A DNA stretch of 64,000 bases. Origin: an uncultured Erythrobacter sp. GTDB lineage: Bacteria; Pseudomonadota; Alphaproteobacteria; Sphingomonadales; Sphingomonadaceae. The stretch covers positions 868,001 to 932,000 of the forward strand of contig CANKYI010000001.1 of NCBI GenBank assembly GCA_947488085.1. Reading direction: 5' to 3'. The notes beneath the pieces were generated by a model that worked only from the letters and a program-made list of their open reading frames with translations, was not told the DNA's origin and did not search any database. A program made the position numbers and the translations under genes. Shown here in pieces: positions 8,930 to 17,887 of this stretch (its first letter is position 1; every line of letters begins with the position of its first letter).

Positions 8930-10486
8930 ATGTCCGATCCCCAGCCCAACAATTGGCCTGATCCTACGCCATACCCCCTCGATCACTTGGCCGAATTGGC
9001 AAGTGCGCGCGGAGCAGACGAGGCACCGGCCTTGGTCCTTAAGGATGAGGTGCTTAACCACGATACGTTAAGACAGCGTGTTGATTGGCTAGCCGGTTGG
9101 CTCGCGCGCGAAGTGCCTGAAAAGGGTGCGCGTGTGGCGAGTTGGGCAGCAAAGGGCGAGTTGACCTGTTTGTTGCCACTGGCGGCGGCAAGGGCGGGTG
9201 TGGTGCATGTGCCTATCAATCCGCTGCTGAAAAGAGCGCAAGCGGCGCACATTCTGGCCGATAGCGGCGCAGTGATGTTGATCGCAACAGCCTCGCGGCT
9301 CAAGTCTCTCGACGAGGGCGATTGCCCGGCGGAATGCGCGCAGCTGGAGGAGAAGGCGGCGCTCGACACGGCGTTCGAGGCTCAACTTTCGCACGGTCCA
9401 TCAAGCGCGGATACGGACGATCTCGCCGCGATCCTTTACACCAGCGGTTCAACCGGACGGCCCAAAGGGGTCATGCTAAGCCATGCAAACCTCTGGCTGG
9501 GTGCTGTCAGTGTGGCGAATTACCTGAAATTTGCCTCCGACGACGTCACGCTGGCAGTGCTTCCGTTGTCGTTCGACTATGGTCAGAACCAGTTGCTTTC
9601 GACTTGGTACGCTGGCGGCAGTGTGGCGCCGCTCGATTTCCTGTTCCCGCGCGATGTGGTCAAGGCATGTGCGAAGCACGGCGTCACGACACTCGCCGCG
9701 GTTCCGCCTTTGTGGGTGCAATTGACTGAGCTGGACTGGCCCGAAGAGGCCACTGCGCCTTTGCGGCGATTGACCAATAGTGGCGGAGCATTGACGACCG
9801 AGTTAGTCAGCGATTTGCAGCGGATTTTTTCCAGCGCTGACCTCTATCCCATGTATGGGTTAACCGAGGCATTCCGGTCGACTTTTCTCGACCCTGAACT
9901 CGTAAAAAAACATCCAAAATCAATGGGTCAGGCGATACCCTTTGCAGAAATACTAGTCATTGATGATGATGGAAATGTGGCGGGCCCTGATATCGAGGGG
10001 GAGTTGGTGCATTGTGGCCCACTGGTCGCACAAGGATATTGGCAAGACCCCTCTCGCACCGCTGAACGGTTTAAACCGGCGCCCACACAATCTGAATATG
10101 GTGGAACCGCGGTTTGGTCTGGAGATCGGGTCAAGAGGGCGGCTAATGGGCTGCTCTATTTTGTTGGTCGGCGCGATGCGATGATTAAGAGTGCGGGCAA
10201 CCGGATTAGCCCGCAAGAGATTGAGGAAGCAGCGATTGCGTCAGATCTTGTCTTGGAGGCGGTAGCTCTAGGGATACCCGACGAGCGGTTGGGTCATGCT
10301 GTGCATTTGGTTGTGCGCGGAACTGATGATGCATCTGAACAAGCCAAACTTCCCAAAGTGTTGCGGCAAGAACTTCCCAACTTTATGCAGCCTCGCGAGG
10401 TCCACTGGCGCGATGCAATGCCCCTTAACCCGAATGGTAAAATCGACCGAACCGCGCTGTATCGTGCGATTGTCGGGGAAGAGTAG
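8930..10486 (+). CDS. acyl-CoA ligase (AMP-forming), exosortase A system-associated
   Basis: A 518-residue member of the ANL adenylating superfamily. The P-loop YTSGSTGRPKG lies near residue 171, the A5 motif MYGLTEA near 308, the A7-A8 region SGDRVKR-GLLYFVGRRD near 400 and the catalytic lysine in NPNGKIDR near 503. It should activate a carboxylic acid as an acyl-adenylate and load it onto CoA or the ACP encoded at 7482-7832. ATG 8930 has AGGA 6 bases upstream. Only 27 bp separate it from the divergent GNAT start. The PLP decarboxylase follows 2 bp downstream. Acid substrate unknown. Confidence 0.92.
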   Translation: MSDPQPNNWPDPTPYPLDHLAELASARGADEAPALVLKDEVLNHDTLRQRVDWLAGWLAREVPEKGARVASWAAKGELTCLLPLAAARAGVVHVPINPLLKRAQAAHILADSGAVMLIATASRLKSLDEGDCPAECAQLEEKAALDTAFEAQLSHGPSSADTDDLAAILYTSGSTGRPKGVMLSHANLWLGAVSVANYLKFASDDVTLAVLPLSFDYGQNQLLSTWYAGGSVAPLDFLFPRDVVKACAKHGVTTLAAVPPLWVQLTELDWPEEATAPLRRLTNSGGALTTELVSDLQRIFSSADLYPMYGLTEAFRSTFLDPELVKKHPKSMGQAIPFAEILVIDDDGNVAGPDIEGELVHCGPLVAQGYWQDPSRTAERFKPAPTQSEYGGTAVWSGDRVKRAANGLLYFVGRRDAMIKSAGNRISPQEIEEAAIASDLVLEAVALGIPDERLGHAVHLVVRGTDDASEQAKLPKVLRQELPNFMQPREVHWRDAMPLNPNGKIDRTALYRAIVGEE

Positions 10487-10488
10487 AG

Positions 10489-11721
10489 ATGAAAACGAAA
10501 CCCACAGGCCCAATACCCGGCGGTTATGAGGTTATGGATGGCGAATTGGCGATTGGCGGGCGCACAGCGAGTGACCTAGTCAAATCCGCAGGTCGCACAC
10601 CCCTTTTTGTCTATTCCCGAGCGCATCTTGACCGGCGTTGTGAAGAATTGCGCGCCGCTTTGCCTGAACGCATCGGCATCAACTATGCGGTGAAGGCGAA
10701 CCCTCACGCAGACGTAATTTCCCACATGGCCCCGCTGGTGGATGGGTTCGATATTGCGTCCTCGGGTGAACTGGCGATGCTCGAACGGGCCGGGATTGAT
10801 GCTGCTCGCGTCAGCTTCGCAGGGCCGGGTAAGCGCGATGATGAGCTTGAGGCCGCGATTGCCGCTGGAGTGACGCTGAATTGCGAGTCAGAGGGGGAGG
10901 CGCAGCGCTCCCTCGCGATTGGTCAACGGATTGGCAAAGCGCCTCGCATGGCCATCCGGGTCAATCCCGATTTTGAGCTTAAAGGCTCAGGGATGAAGAT
11001 GGGCGGAGGGGCAAAACCCTTTGGTGTTGATGCTGATCGCGTGCCTGATCTTGCCCGCACGCTCATTGCACAGGGCGCAGAGTGGCGCGGATTGCATATC
11101 TTCACTGGGAGCCAAGCGCTGAGCGCGGATGCTATCATCGAAGCGCAGGGCAATGTGTTGAATTTGGCGGCAAAACTGTCAGTCGAGATCGGCGCCTCGC
11201 TGCCAAAACTCAATATGGGTGGCGGGTTTGGAATACCTTATTTCCCCAACGACGTGGCGCTCGATCTCACTGCTGTTGGCAAAGCACTACATGCATATGT
11301 CGCAAATTGCCCCGCTGAGTTGTCGGACACGGAGCTGTGCCTCGAATTGGGGCGGTACTTGGTCGGTGAAGCGGGCGTCTATCTGTGTCGGGTAATCGAT
11401 AAGAAAGTAAGCCACGGGACAACTTACCTCGTCACCGATGGCGGATTGCATCACCAGCTTGCGGCATCGGGCAATTTTGGCACCGTTGTGCGGCGCAATT
11501 ATCCCGTCGCGATTGCATCTCGATACGCCGCCGAAGCCGACGAAGTGGTTAATGTGGTTGGGTGCCTCTGTACTCCGCTCGACCGCCTCGCAGACGCCGC
11601 ACTCTTGCCCAAAGCCGATGTCGGCGATCTGGTCGCGGTGTTTTGCGCCGGCGCTTACGGCGCAAGTGCATCCCCGGCGGCATTCCTTGGCCATGGGCCA
11701 GCGGCAGAATTGCTCGTTTAG
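10489..11721 (+). CDS. PLP-dependent decarboxylase, exosortase A system-associated
   Basis: A 410-residue fold-type III (alanine racemase-like) decarboxylase related to diaminopimelate and ornithine decarboxylases. The PLP lysine sits in NYAVKANPH near residue 67, the phosphate-binding glycines in GGGFGIPYF near 241, and the C-terminal substrate-side motif is CAGAYGASASP. Exosortase A loci carry this as a separate subfamily, probably acting on a basic amino acid or a carrier-bound derivative; the substrate is unknown. It is not likely to be the housekeeping LysA, given its neighbours. It follows the ligase by 2 bp and ends 172 bp before the EPS export gene. Confidence 0.9.
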   Translation: MKTKPTGPIPGGYEVMDGELAIGGRTASDLVKSAGRTPLFVYSRAHLDRRCEELRAALPERIGINYAVKANPHADVISHMAPLVDGFDIASSGELAMLERAGIDAARVSFAGPGKRDDELEAAIAAGVTLNCESEGEAQRSLAIGQRIGKAPRMAIRVNPDFELKGSGMKMGGGAKPFGVDADRVPDLARTLIAQGAEWRGLHIFTGSQALSADAIIEAQGNVLNLAAKLSVEIGASLPKLNMGGGFGIPYFPNDVALDLTAVGKALHAYVANCPAELSDTELCLELGRYLVGEAGVYLCRVIDKKVSHGTTYLVTDGGLHHQLAASGNFGTVVRRNYPVAIASRYAAEADEVVNVVGCLCTPLDRLADAALLPKADVGDLVAVFCAGAYGASASPAAFLGHGPAAELLV

Positions 11722-11738
11722 AGTTCGCTAAAGCACTG

Positions 11739-11751
11739 TCCCGAAACGGGA
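11739..11751 (+). other. small hairpin after the decarboxylase stop
   Basis: TCCCG-AAA-CGGGA can fold into a 5-bp stem with a 3-base loop 17 bp downstream of the decarboxylase stop. No T-run follows, so it is a pause or RNA-stability element rather than a clear terminator. Confidence 0.3.
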
Positions 11752-11834
11752 TAGGGGCCGATTTGGCGTGCTATCACTAACATTATGTTCACCATTATCA
11801 GCGAGAAGTTCCGGGTAATTCGCGGATCCGGATG

Positions 11835-11885
11835 TGCAGGTCGCTCCTGCATCACCCATCCTGGTCCGCCCATTTGGCCAAGGAT
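11835..11885 (+). promoter_or_regulatory. two-hairpin leader with a sequestered ribosome-binding site
   Basis: The leader of the export gene holds TGCAGG-tcgct-CCTGCA (11835-11851) and, directly after it, ATCCTGG (11858-11864) facing CCAAGGAT (11878-11885), a 7-bp stem with one bulged A. The right arm of the second stem contains AAGGA (11880-11884), the only good ribosome-binding site for ATG 11894. Pairing would block translation of the first EPS gene. The pairing is seen in the sequence; its use in regulation is inferred. Confidence 0.4.
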
Positions 11886-11893
11886 ACGTATCG

Positions 11894-12538
11894 ATGCCTT
11901 TCTCGCTGTCTCTTCCCCGCATTGCGGGGATTGCTCTTGCAACCGTCACCCTTGCCGCGTGTAGCGGCGGGCCCAGCGCGCAATTGCCGCCTGCCACGGT
12001 TAGCACCACGTCTGAGGCACCGGTCGATGACTATGTTCTCGGCCCACTCGACCAGATTACAATCCATGTTTGGCGCAACCCTGAACTGAGTGCTGAGGAT
12101 ATTCAGGTTCGCCCTGATGGTCGTATCACGATCCCGCTGGTCCGCGATTTGGTTGCCGTTGGCAAAACGCCATCGGAGCTTGAAACCGATATTACAGAGC
12201 GACTGTCACAATACATCGAGCAGCCAATTGTCTCTGTCATTGTGAATGAATTCAACGGTGCACTGCCTCAGCAAATCCGGATCACCGGCGCGGGCGCACA
12301 GCCTGCTGCGCTGCCATATCGCGCTGGTATGACCGCATTGGATGCGATGATCGCGGTTGGCGGCCTGGGTGAGTTTGCCGCCGGCAACCGTGCGACACTG
12401 ACCCGCTACAATGTCGAGACAAGCAGCAGCGAAGAGTATCGCTTGCGCCTCAAGGATCTCCTCAATCGCGGTGATGCAAGTGCCAATGTCGCGCTTAAAC
12501 CTGGCGACACGATCTCGATCCCCGAGAGCCGGTTCTAA
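11894..12538 (+). CDS. XrtA-type polysaccharide export lipoprotein
   Basis: A 214-residue outer-membrane polysaccharide export protein of the Wza/BexD kind, in the short form found with exosortase A. The signal peptide ends in a lipobox LAAC (Cys23). The poly-export domain follows (about 45-125: DYVLGPLDQITIHVWRNPE, QVRPDGRITIPLV, GKTPSELE), then a SLBB-like domain (about 130-205) ending GDTISIPESRF. It should form the outer-membrane end of the EPS secretion channel together with the chain-length protein encoded 12 bp downstream. I chose ATG 11894 because the signal peptide begins there and AAGGA lies 9 bases upstream. Confidence 0.93.
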   Translation: MPFSLSLPRIAGIALATVTLAACSGGPSAQLPPATVSTTSEAPVDDYVLGPLDQITIHVWRNPELSAEDIQVRPDGRITIPLVRDLVAVGKTPSELETDITERLSQYIEQPIVSVIVNEFNGALPQQIRITGAGAQPAALPYRAGMTALDAMIAVGGLGEFAAGNRATLTRYNVETSSSEEYRLRLKDLLNRGDASANVALKPGDTISIPESRF

Positions 12539-12550
12539 GGCGCGCATAGA

Positions 12551-14074
12551 ATGAACGAGATCTTCGAAGAACTGCGCACGGCGCTCTATTCGGTTTGGCA
12601 TCGACGCTGGACTGCTTTGGCTGTTGCCTGGGGCGTTTGCCTGCTGGGCTGGTTGGTGGTCGCAATGATCCCAAACACATACGAATCCAAAGCGCGGATC
12701 TATGTCGATAACGAAGATGTGTTGTCGGATCAGTTGGGCATCGCGGGCGACGGGCGAGAGGAAATCACCAAGGTTCGCCAAACGCTGCTCAGCTCAGAAA
12801 ATCTCGAAAAAGTTATCACGTCGACCAAATTGGGGGAAGGGATCAGCGGGCGTAGCGAGATGAACGCCGCGATCGCTGAGCTGTCTGAGCAAGTGCGCGT
12901 GGAAAGCGAGCAGGATAACCTATTCTCGATCACAGCCGAAGTTGGCAAGAGTGGTCTGAGCGATTCTCAGAATGCCGTTTTGGTGCGCAATGTGGTGCAA
13001 AAGCTGCTCGATATTTTCCGCGAAGAGCACATTTCGGGCAGTCGAGCTGACGTGAGCGCTGCAATTGCTGATCTCAATGAACAGTTGGAAGAGCGCAAAA
13101 TTGAGCTGGAAGCGACCGAAGAGCGGCGCCTCACTTTCGAAACGCAATATCCAGAGCTGATCGGTGGATCAGAAACGCTGTCTTCACGCGTTCAGCAGTC
13201 GCGCACGGAACTGCGCGATATTGATGCCGATCTTGCAGCGGCGCAAAGCGCACTAGCCGCGATCAGCAGTCAGATTTCGAGCACACCGCGCACGATATTT
13301 AGCGCTGCCGATGCGGTCGGACCGCAGGCGTCGCTCCTGCAAGCACAATCGCAGCTTGCCGAGTTGCGCGGGCGTGGGCTGACTGCAGAGCATCCGGATG
13401 TGGTGGCGACCACACGGCAGGTTGAAATTTTGACTCGGCAGGTTGCTGCAGCTGGTCCGCAAGAGCGGACTGGCACGCAAAACCCTGCTTACACATCGCT
13501 CTTGGGTCTGCGCGCAGATCGACAAGCCGGGGTAGAGGCATTGCAAGCGCGCCGTGCTGCTATCCAATCCACGCTCGCATCTTTGGTTGCAAGTCAGGCA
13601 ACAGAGCCTGCCGTTGCCGCTGAGGCGAACCGGATCAGCCGCGATTACGATGTGCTGCGGACCAACTACGAGAAGCTGCTCGAAGATCGCGAGAAATTGC
13701 GCACGCGCGGCGACGTTGTCGACGAAACGAGCCAGTTGAAATTCGACCTCGTTGATCCGCCAATTGTCCCGCAAAAACCCGCCGCGCCCAATCGGCCGTT
13801 GCTTTTGATTGGCGTTCTTTTTGCCGGAATCGCTGCTGGGGCTGGCGTCGCCTATGTGCTCAGCCAGCTTCGGTCGAGCTATGCGACACCCAACAAGCTG
13901 GAGAAATCCATGGGTCTGCCGGTTATCGGGTCAATCTCTTTGACTGTGTCCGAGGCCGCGAAGGCGCTGCGGCGAAAACGGCTCAAGCAATTTGCAGGAG
14001 CAACAGCGGGCCTGTTTGGCGTGTTGGTAATCCTATTGGCGATCGAAATCGTCTCCGTCGGAACGATTGCTTAA
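12551..14074 (+). CDS. XrtA-type polysaccharide chain-length determinant (Wzz/PCP family)
   Basis: A 507-residue inner-membrane copolymerase. A first membrane segment (about 18-38, ALAVAWGVCLLGWLVVAMI) is followed by the Wzz domain (YESKARIYVDNEDVL), a long coiled-coil periplasmic region (about 170-370, rich in E, Q, L and A) and a C-terminal pair of membrane segments near 417-437 and 485-505. It sets polymer length and links the export channel to the cytosolic kinase. It has no kinase domain of its own; that is the separate downstream gene. Lies 12 bp after the export lipoprotein. Confidence 0.93.
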   Translation: MNEIFEELRTALYSVWHRRWTALAVAWGVCLLGWLVVAMIPNTYESKARIYVDNEDVLSDQLGIAGDGREEITKVRQTLLSSENLEKVITSTKLGEGISGRSEMNAAIAELSEQVRVESEQDNLFSITAEVGKSGLSDSQNAVLVRNVVQKLLDIFREEHISGSRADVSAAIADLNEQLEERKIELEATEERRLTFETQYPELIGGSETLSSRVQQSRTELRDIDADLAAAQSALAAISSQISSTPRTIFSAADAVGPQASLLQAQSQLAELRGRGLTAEHPDVVATTRQVEILTRQVAAAGPQERTGTQNPAYTSLLGLRADRQAGVEALQARRAAIQSTLASLVASQATEPAVAAEANRISRDYDVLRTNYEKLLEDREKLRTRGDVVDETSQLKFDLVDPPIVPQKPAAPNRPLLLIGVLFAGIAAGAGVAYVLSQLRSSYATPNKLEKSMGLPVIGSISLTVSEAAKALRRKRLKQFAGATAGLFGVLVILLAIEIVSVGTIA

Positions 14075-14084
14075 GAGGGCGGCC

Positions 14085-15098
14085 ATGACAGAACAAACCA
14101 AAATCAGCCGCGAAGCTTCAAAGCGTAACTCGCTTTTTGAGCGGGCGGATGCTGTTTTCGGACTCGATAATCTGGGTCCGGTGACCGTGCCTAAGGACTT
14201 GCCAGCGGGAAAGAAGCCTGCGCCTCGTCCGACTGACGAACCTAGAGTTCAGTCGGAGCCACAACCGCAAGTGATTGCACCTGCGCCACGGGTTCCTGAG
14301 GCGTTCGAGCCCGCTCCAGTGGAAGTCGCTGAAACCGCGCCTCAACCGAAGCCCAAGCGTGCCGTAATGCTGTGTGGCCCGCGCATGGAGATCGACCGCG
14401 ATCTGCTCGACGATGCAGGCCTCATCGTTCCGGAAGACCCGGTCACTGGCTTGCTCGAAGAATTCCGCATTGTGAAACGAGAATTGCTCGCCGATGCGCG
14501 CGCCAGCGGAGACGATGCCGCCCGCCGTATCCTGGTCTGCTCGCCGCATCCTGGTGAGGGCAAAACCTATTGCGCCACAAATCTCGCCATCGCACTCGCT
14601 GCTGAACGCGATATTGAGGTCGTTCTTATTGATGCTGATGTGATCAATCCATCGGTAACCCGGCGGCTTGGCGTTGAAGCGGGCGAGGGGTTGATGGATG
14701 CCTTGGTCGACAAAACACTCAAGCCAGAAACGCTTGTGTCGCCAACGGATATCGAGGGTTTGTTCATCATGCCCGCTGGCACCAGCACTGCGCGTGATGC
14801 CGAACATTTAACCAGCGCCCGCACCGCGCAAGTGCTTGATCGCCTGACTGAGGGTGCGCCCAATCGCTTTATCATTTTCGACACCCCGCCAGCATTGGCT
14901 GCATCACCTGCTGCCGAATTGGCCGCCTATGTCGGTCAGGCTTTGTTGGTGGTTCGCGCTGATCAAACGGGGCGTGCTGCGCTCGATGATGCGCGCCAGC
15001 TACTTTCGGCATGTCCGGATATCAAACTGCTGCTCAATGCAGCGCAATTCAGCCCGTCAGGTCGCCGTTTTGGTGACTATGGCGAAAGGGAGCAATAA
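14085..15098 (+). CDS. XrtA-associated tyrosine autokinase / CpsD-like ATPase
   Basis: A 337-residue cytosolic BY-kinase-type ATPase. After a Pro-rich, poorly conserved region (about 38-92) comes the P-loop SPHPGEGKT (153-161), the Walker A' VLIDADVINPS near 186 and a DTPPA motif near 268. Such proteins bind the chain-length determinant and cycle phosphorylation to control polymerisation. The C-terminus (FGDYGEREQ) has only one tyrosine, not the Tyr-rich tail of typical BY-kinases, so autophosphorylation there may be reduced. ATG 14085 was chosen for its AGAGGGCGG ribosome-binding site; it lies 10 bp after the preceding stop. Confidence 0.9.
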   Translation: MTEQTKISREASKRNSLFERADAVFGLDNLGPVTVPKDLPAGKKPAPRPTDEPRVQSEPQPQVIAPAPRVPEAFEPAPVEVAETAPQPKPKRAVMLCGPRMEIDRDLLDDAGLIVPEDPVTGLLEEFRIVKRELLADARASGDDAARRILVCSPHPGEGKTYCATNLAIALAAERDIEVVLIDADVINPSVTRRLGVEAGEGLMDALVDKTLKPETLVSPTDIEGLFIMPAGTSTARDAEHLTSARTAQVLDRLTEGAPNRFIIFDTPPALAASPAAELAAYVGQALLVVRADQTGRAALDDARQLLSACPDIKLLLNAAQFSPSGRRFGDYGEREQ

Positions 15099-15100
15099 CA

Positions 15101-16711
15101 ATGCGGTTCGTTACAGGAACGCTGATCGCCGGTGTCGCAGCTGTCTCAGTTGCAGCCCCTGCCTATGCACAAGATCGCGGCGATGACCGTGTTACAACGG
15201 TTCAGCCCTATATTGAGGTCAGCCAAGTGCTTTCCGCAGAGCTGACGCCGGGCGATGAGGTTGTGACCTTCACTCAGATTGCCGCAGGTGTTGATCTGAA
15301 TGCGCAAGGCCGCAACAGTGGGGCTTCGGTCTCAGTGCGGTATGAACGCAATATCGGTTATGGCGACGCGGTGGATACCGACACGATTAGCGGGATTGCG
15401 CGCGGATATCTGGCGGTCGTCCCCAATGCCTTGAACTTTGAAGCCGGCGCTTTGGCTAGCCGTACGCGCGTCGATGGTGGCGGTGCAGTATCGCCTAACC
15501 CCTTGGTGAGCGCAGATGCGACCAGCCAGATTTACAGCATCTATGCAGGCCCCACCATCGCAACACGCGCTGGCGCGGTCGATATCACTGGTCAGGCTCG
15601 CGTTGGATACAACCGGTTCGAAACAGACAATGCTGTGGTGGATGCCAATGGCGATCCGATCGACGTCTTTGATGACAGCGTTGCCTATTCCGGCCAAATC
15701 ACAGCAGGCACACGTGCTGGCGATCCACTGCCGATTGGTGTTGCTGTTACCGCTGGCGGATATCAGGAAGACATCTCCAACCTCGACCAACGCGTGCGGA
15801 ATGTGTTTGTGCGGGGCGATGTGACCGTTCCTGTTAGCGATACCCTCGCATTGGTAGGCGGTGTCGGATACGAAGATGTCGAGGTCTCGAGTCGCGACGC
15901 GGTGCGCGATATCGATGGTAATCCCGTGGTTGGCAATGACGGACGACTTGTCACCGATGGCGCATCACCGCGCATTGTTGCATTCGATGTCGATGGACTG
16001 TTGTGGGATGTTGGCGTGTTATGGCGCCCAAGTTCGCGCACTTCGCTGAGCGCGCGGGTGGGTGAGCGCTATGACAGCACAACTTACTACGGCAACTTCA
16101 CCTATGTCCCGAGCGAACGCAGCGCTCTCAGCATTTCGGTCTATGATGACTTGACAGGCTTTGGCGGTGCCTTGGGCAGCGCATTGGCCGGTGTCTCAAG
16201 CGATTTCACCGCTTTGCGCAACCCGGTTACTGGCGACTTTGGTGGGCTTGTTTCTGGTGGCGAAGGCCCAGGCCTCGTCAACTCGCTCGGCTCGGTGCGT
16301 TCTGCCGCATTCCGCAGTCGTGGTGTGTCCGCCAGCTATCAGCGCCAGATTGGCCGTCTCACGGCAGCTTTCGGCGCAGGATATGACCGTCGTACCTTCA
16401 TCGCTGCAGCTGGCACCGCGCTTGAGGCTGCTGATGGCCTTACTGATGAAAGTTATTACGTCACGGGCGGTTTGAGCCGCACAATTGGGCGCAATGCGAG
16501 CCTGCAGACCAACGCCTATGTCAATTGGTTCCAGTCTGGTGAGGCGAATGGCGACCTAACCGCATTTGGTGCGTCAGCAGCCTACAACCGCTCGCTTACC
16601 GACCGACTTTCGGCGCGTGCTGCTTTGGCGGTTGACTACTTCGATAGCGATTTCTCGGCAGAGGATTTCGCCACAGCAACAGCGCTGCTTGGCCTGCGTT
16701 ACAACTTCTGA
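15101..16711 (+). CDS. outer-membrane beta-barrel protein of the PEP-CTERM/XrtA system (TIGR03016 type)
   Basis: A 536-residue exported protein with a clear signal peptide (cleavage after AYA, about residue 24) and a mature part of alternating polar and hydrophobic strands ending in YNF, the C-terminal aromatic signature of outer-membrane barrels. By size, order and context it fits the TIGR03016-type protein found between the kinase and the ATPase in exosortase A loci. Probable role: outer-membrane passage or anchoring of the polysaccharide. It starts 2 bp after the kinase gene. Confidence 0.87.
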   Translation: MRFVTGTLIAGVAAVSVAAPAYAQDRGDDRVTTVQPYIEVSQVLSAELTPGDEVVTFTQIAAGVDLNAQGRNSGASVSVRYERNIGYGDAVDTDTISGIARGYLAVVPNALNFEAGALASRTRVDGGGAVSPNPLVSADATSQIYSIYAGPTIATRAGAVDITGQARVGYNRFETDNAVVDANGDPIDVFDDSVAYSGQITAGTRAGDPLPIGVAVTAGGYQEDISNLDQRVRNVFVRGDVTVPVSDTLALVGGVGYEDVEVSSRDAVRDIDGNPVVGNDGRLVTDGASPRIVAFDVDGLLWDVGVLWRPSSRTSLSARVGERYDSTTYYGNFTYVPSERSALSISVYDDLTGFGGALGSALAGVSSDFTALRNPVTGDFGGLVSGGEGPGLVNSLGSVRSAAFRSRGVSASYQRQIGRLTAAFGAGYDRRTFIAAAGTALEAADGLTDESYYVTGGLSRTIGRNASLQTNAYVNWFQSGEANGDLTAFGASAAYNRSLTDRLSARAALAVDYFDSDFSAEDFATATALLGLRYNF

Positions 16712-16730
16712 TCACTGAGAGCCCAGACCC

Positions 16731-17885
16731 ATGTATGATCAATATTACGGCTTTAGCGGACGGCCCTTTCAGCTAACCCCTGATCCTGACTTCTATTTTG
16801 AGAGCGCAAGCCACAAGAAAGCGATGAGCTACCTTGGCTATGGCCTCAACCAAGGTGAGGGTTTTATCGTCATCACTGGCGAGGTCGGTGCTGGTAAGTC
16901 GACGCTGGTCGCGCATCTTATGGAGCGGATTGATCCGGCAGCCCTGACCGTTGCGCAGGTCGTAACCAGTGCGCTCGATGGCGAAGAATTGATTCATGTC
17001 GTCGCTCAGAGCTTTGGCCTGGAGGTTGAAGGACGAGACAAGGCGGGCGCATTGGGTGCGATTGAGAGCTTCTTCCAAGATGAGGCGCGCGCTGGGCGTC
17101 GGTGTCTGTTAGTTGTTGACGAATGTCAGAACCTCGATTTCACCGCACTGGAAGAATTGCGGATGTTGTCGAACTTTCAGCTCGGTTCGCATCCGTTGTT
17201 GCAAAGCCTTTTGTTAGGACAACCGCAATTTCGCCGCACATTGGCACATCACCCGGACCTTGAGCAGCTGCGTCAGCGTATCATCGCTTCGCACCACCTT
17301 GAGGCTCTCGATGCGCAAGAGGTGGAGCACTATATTCATCACCGCTTGACCCATGTTGAGTGGGATGGTCGTCCGTTGTTCGAAGACGGCCTTTTGTCTG
17401 CGCTTTACGGAGCTACTGATGGCATTCCGCGCCGCGTTAACCAGGTCATGAACCGCCTTCTCTTGCTCGGTGCAATTGAAGAGAAAGACGCGGTTGGCCT
17501 CGAAATGCTTGATGCGGTGATGGCTGAAATGCAGTCGGATGAGTTGCGTGGTTCACATGACCGGCCAAATCCGTTGAGCATCGAATCACAGGTCGCGGAA
17601 CCTGCGACGGGGGCAGACTTTGACGCTGTGCCTGCGACTGAGGTGGCCGCCCTCTTGGCGCAACGTGATGAACGCACTGCTGAGTTGGAAGCAGCGATCA
17701 GTGAATTGCAGGCCGCCGGTGGTCAGCCGATGCAAATGGCCGAGCAAACTGATTCTGATCCGCAAGTAGACGAAGCGCTCGCGCGCATTGAACAGCGCTT
17801 GGAAGAACAGGAACGATCATTTCGTCATGTGCTCACCATGCTGATCGAATGGCTTGAGGAAGATCCGTCGCGTGAGGCGGCCTAA
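16731..17885 (+). CDS. XrtA/PEP-CTERM system-associated ATPase (ExeA-like)
   Basis: A 384-residue AAA ATPase of the GspA/ExeA kind. It starts YYGFSGRPFQLTPDP, typical of the family, and has Walker A GEVGAGKST (51-59), Walker B LLVVDECQNL near 126 and an arginine-finger region LRQRIIASHHL. The C-terminal quarter (about 300-365) is predicted coiled coil, without a membrane segment or peptidoglycan-binding domain. In exosortase A loci it is constant but its task is unproven; energising assembly or export is the usual suggestion. Lies 19 bp after the barrel gene and 2 bp before the deacetylase. Confidence 0.93.
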   Translation: MYDQYYGFSGRPFQLTPDPDFYFESASHKKAMSYLGYGLNQGEGFIVITGEVGAGKSTLVAHLMERIDPAALTVAQVVTSALDGEELIHVVAQSFGLEVEGRDKAGALGAIESFFQDEARAGRRCLLVVDECQNLDFTALEELRMLSNFQLGSHPLLQSLLLGQPQFRRTLAHHPDLEQLRQRIIASHHLEALDAQEVEHYIHHRLTHVEWDGRPLFEDGLLSALYGATDGIPRRVNQVMNRLLLLGAIEEKDAVGLEMLDAVMAEMQSDELRGSHDRPNPLSIESQVAEPATGADFDAVPATEVAALLAQRDERTAELEAAISELQAAGGQPMQMAEQTDSDPQVDEALARIEQRLEEQERSFRHVLTMLIEWLEEDPSREAA

Positions 17886-17887
17886 CC

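Noticed and set aside
11751..11766. Possible sigma-54 promoter upstream of the EPS export gene
   Set aside because: A GG-N10-GC spacing exists but the flanking bases do not match TGGCAC-N5-TTGC.
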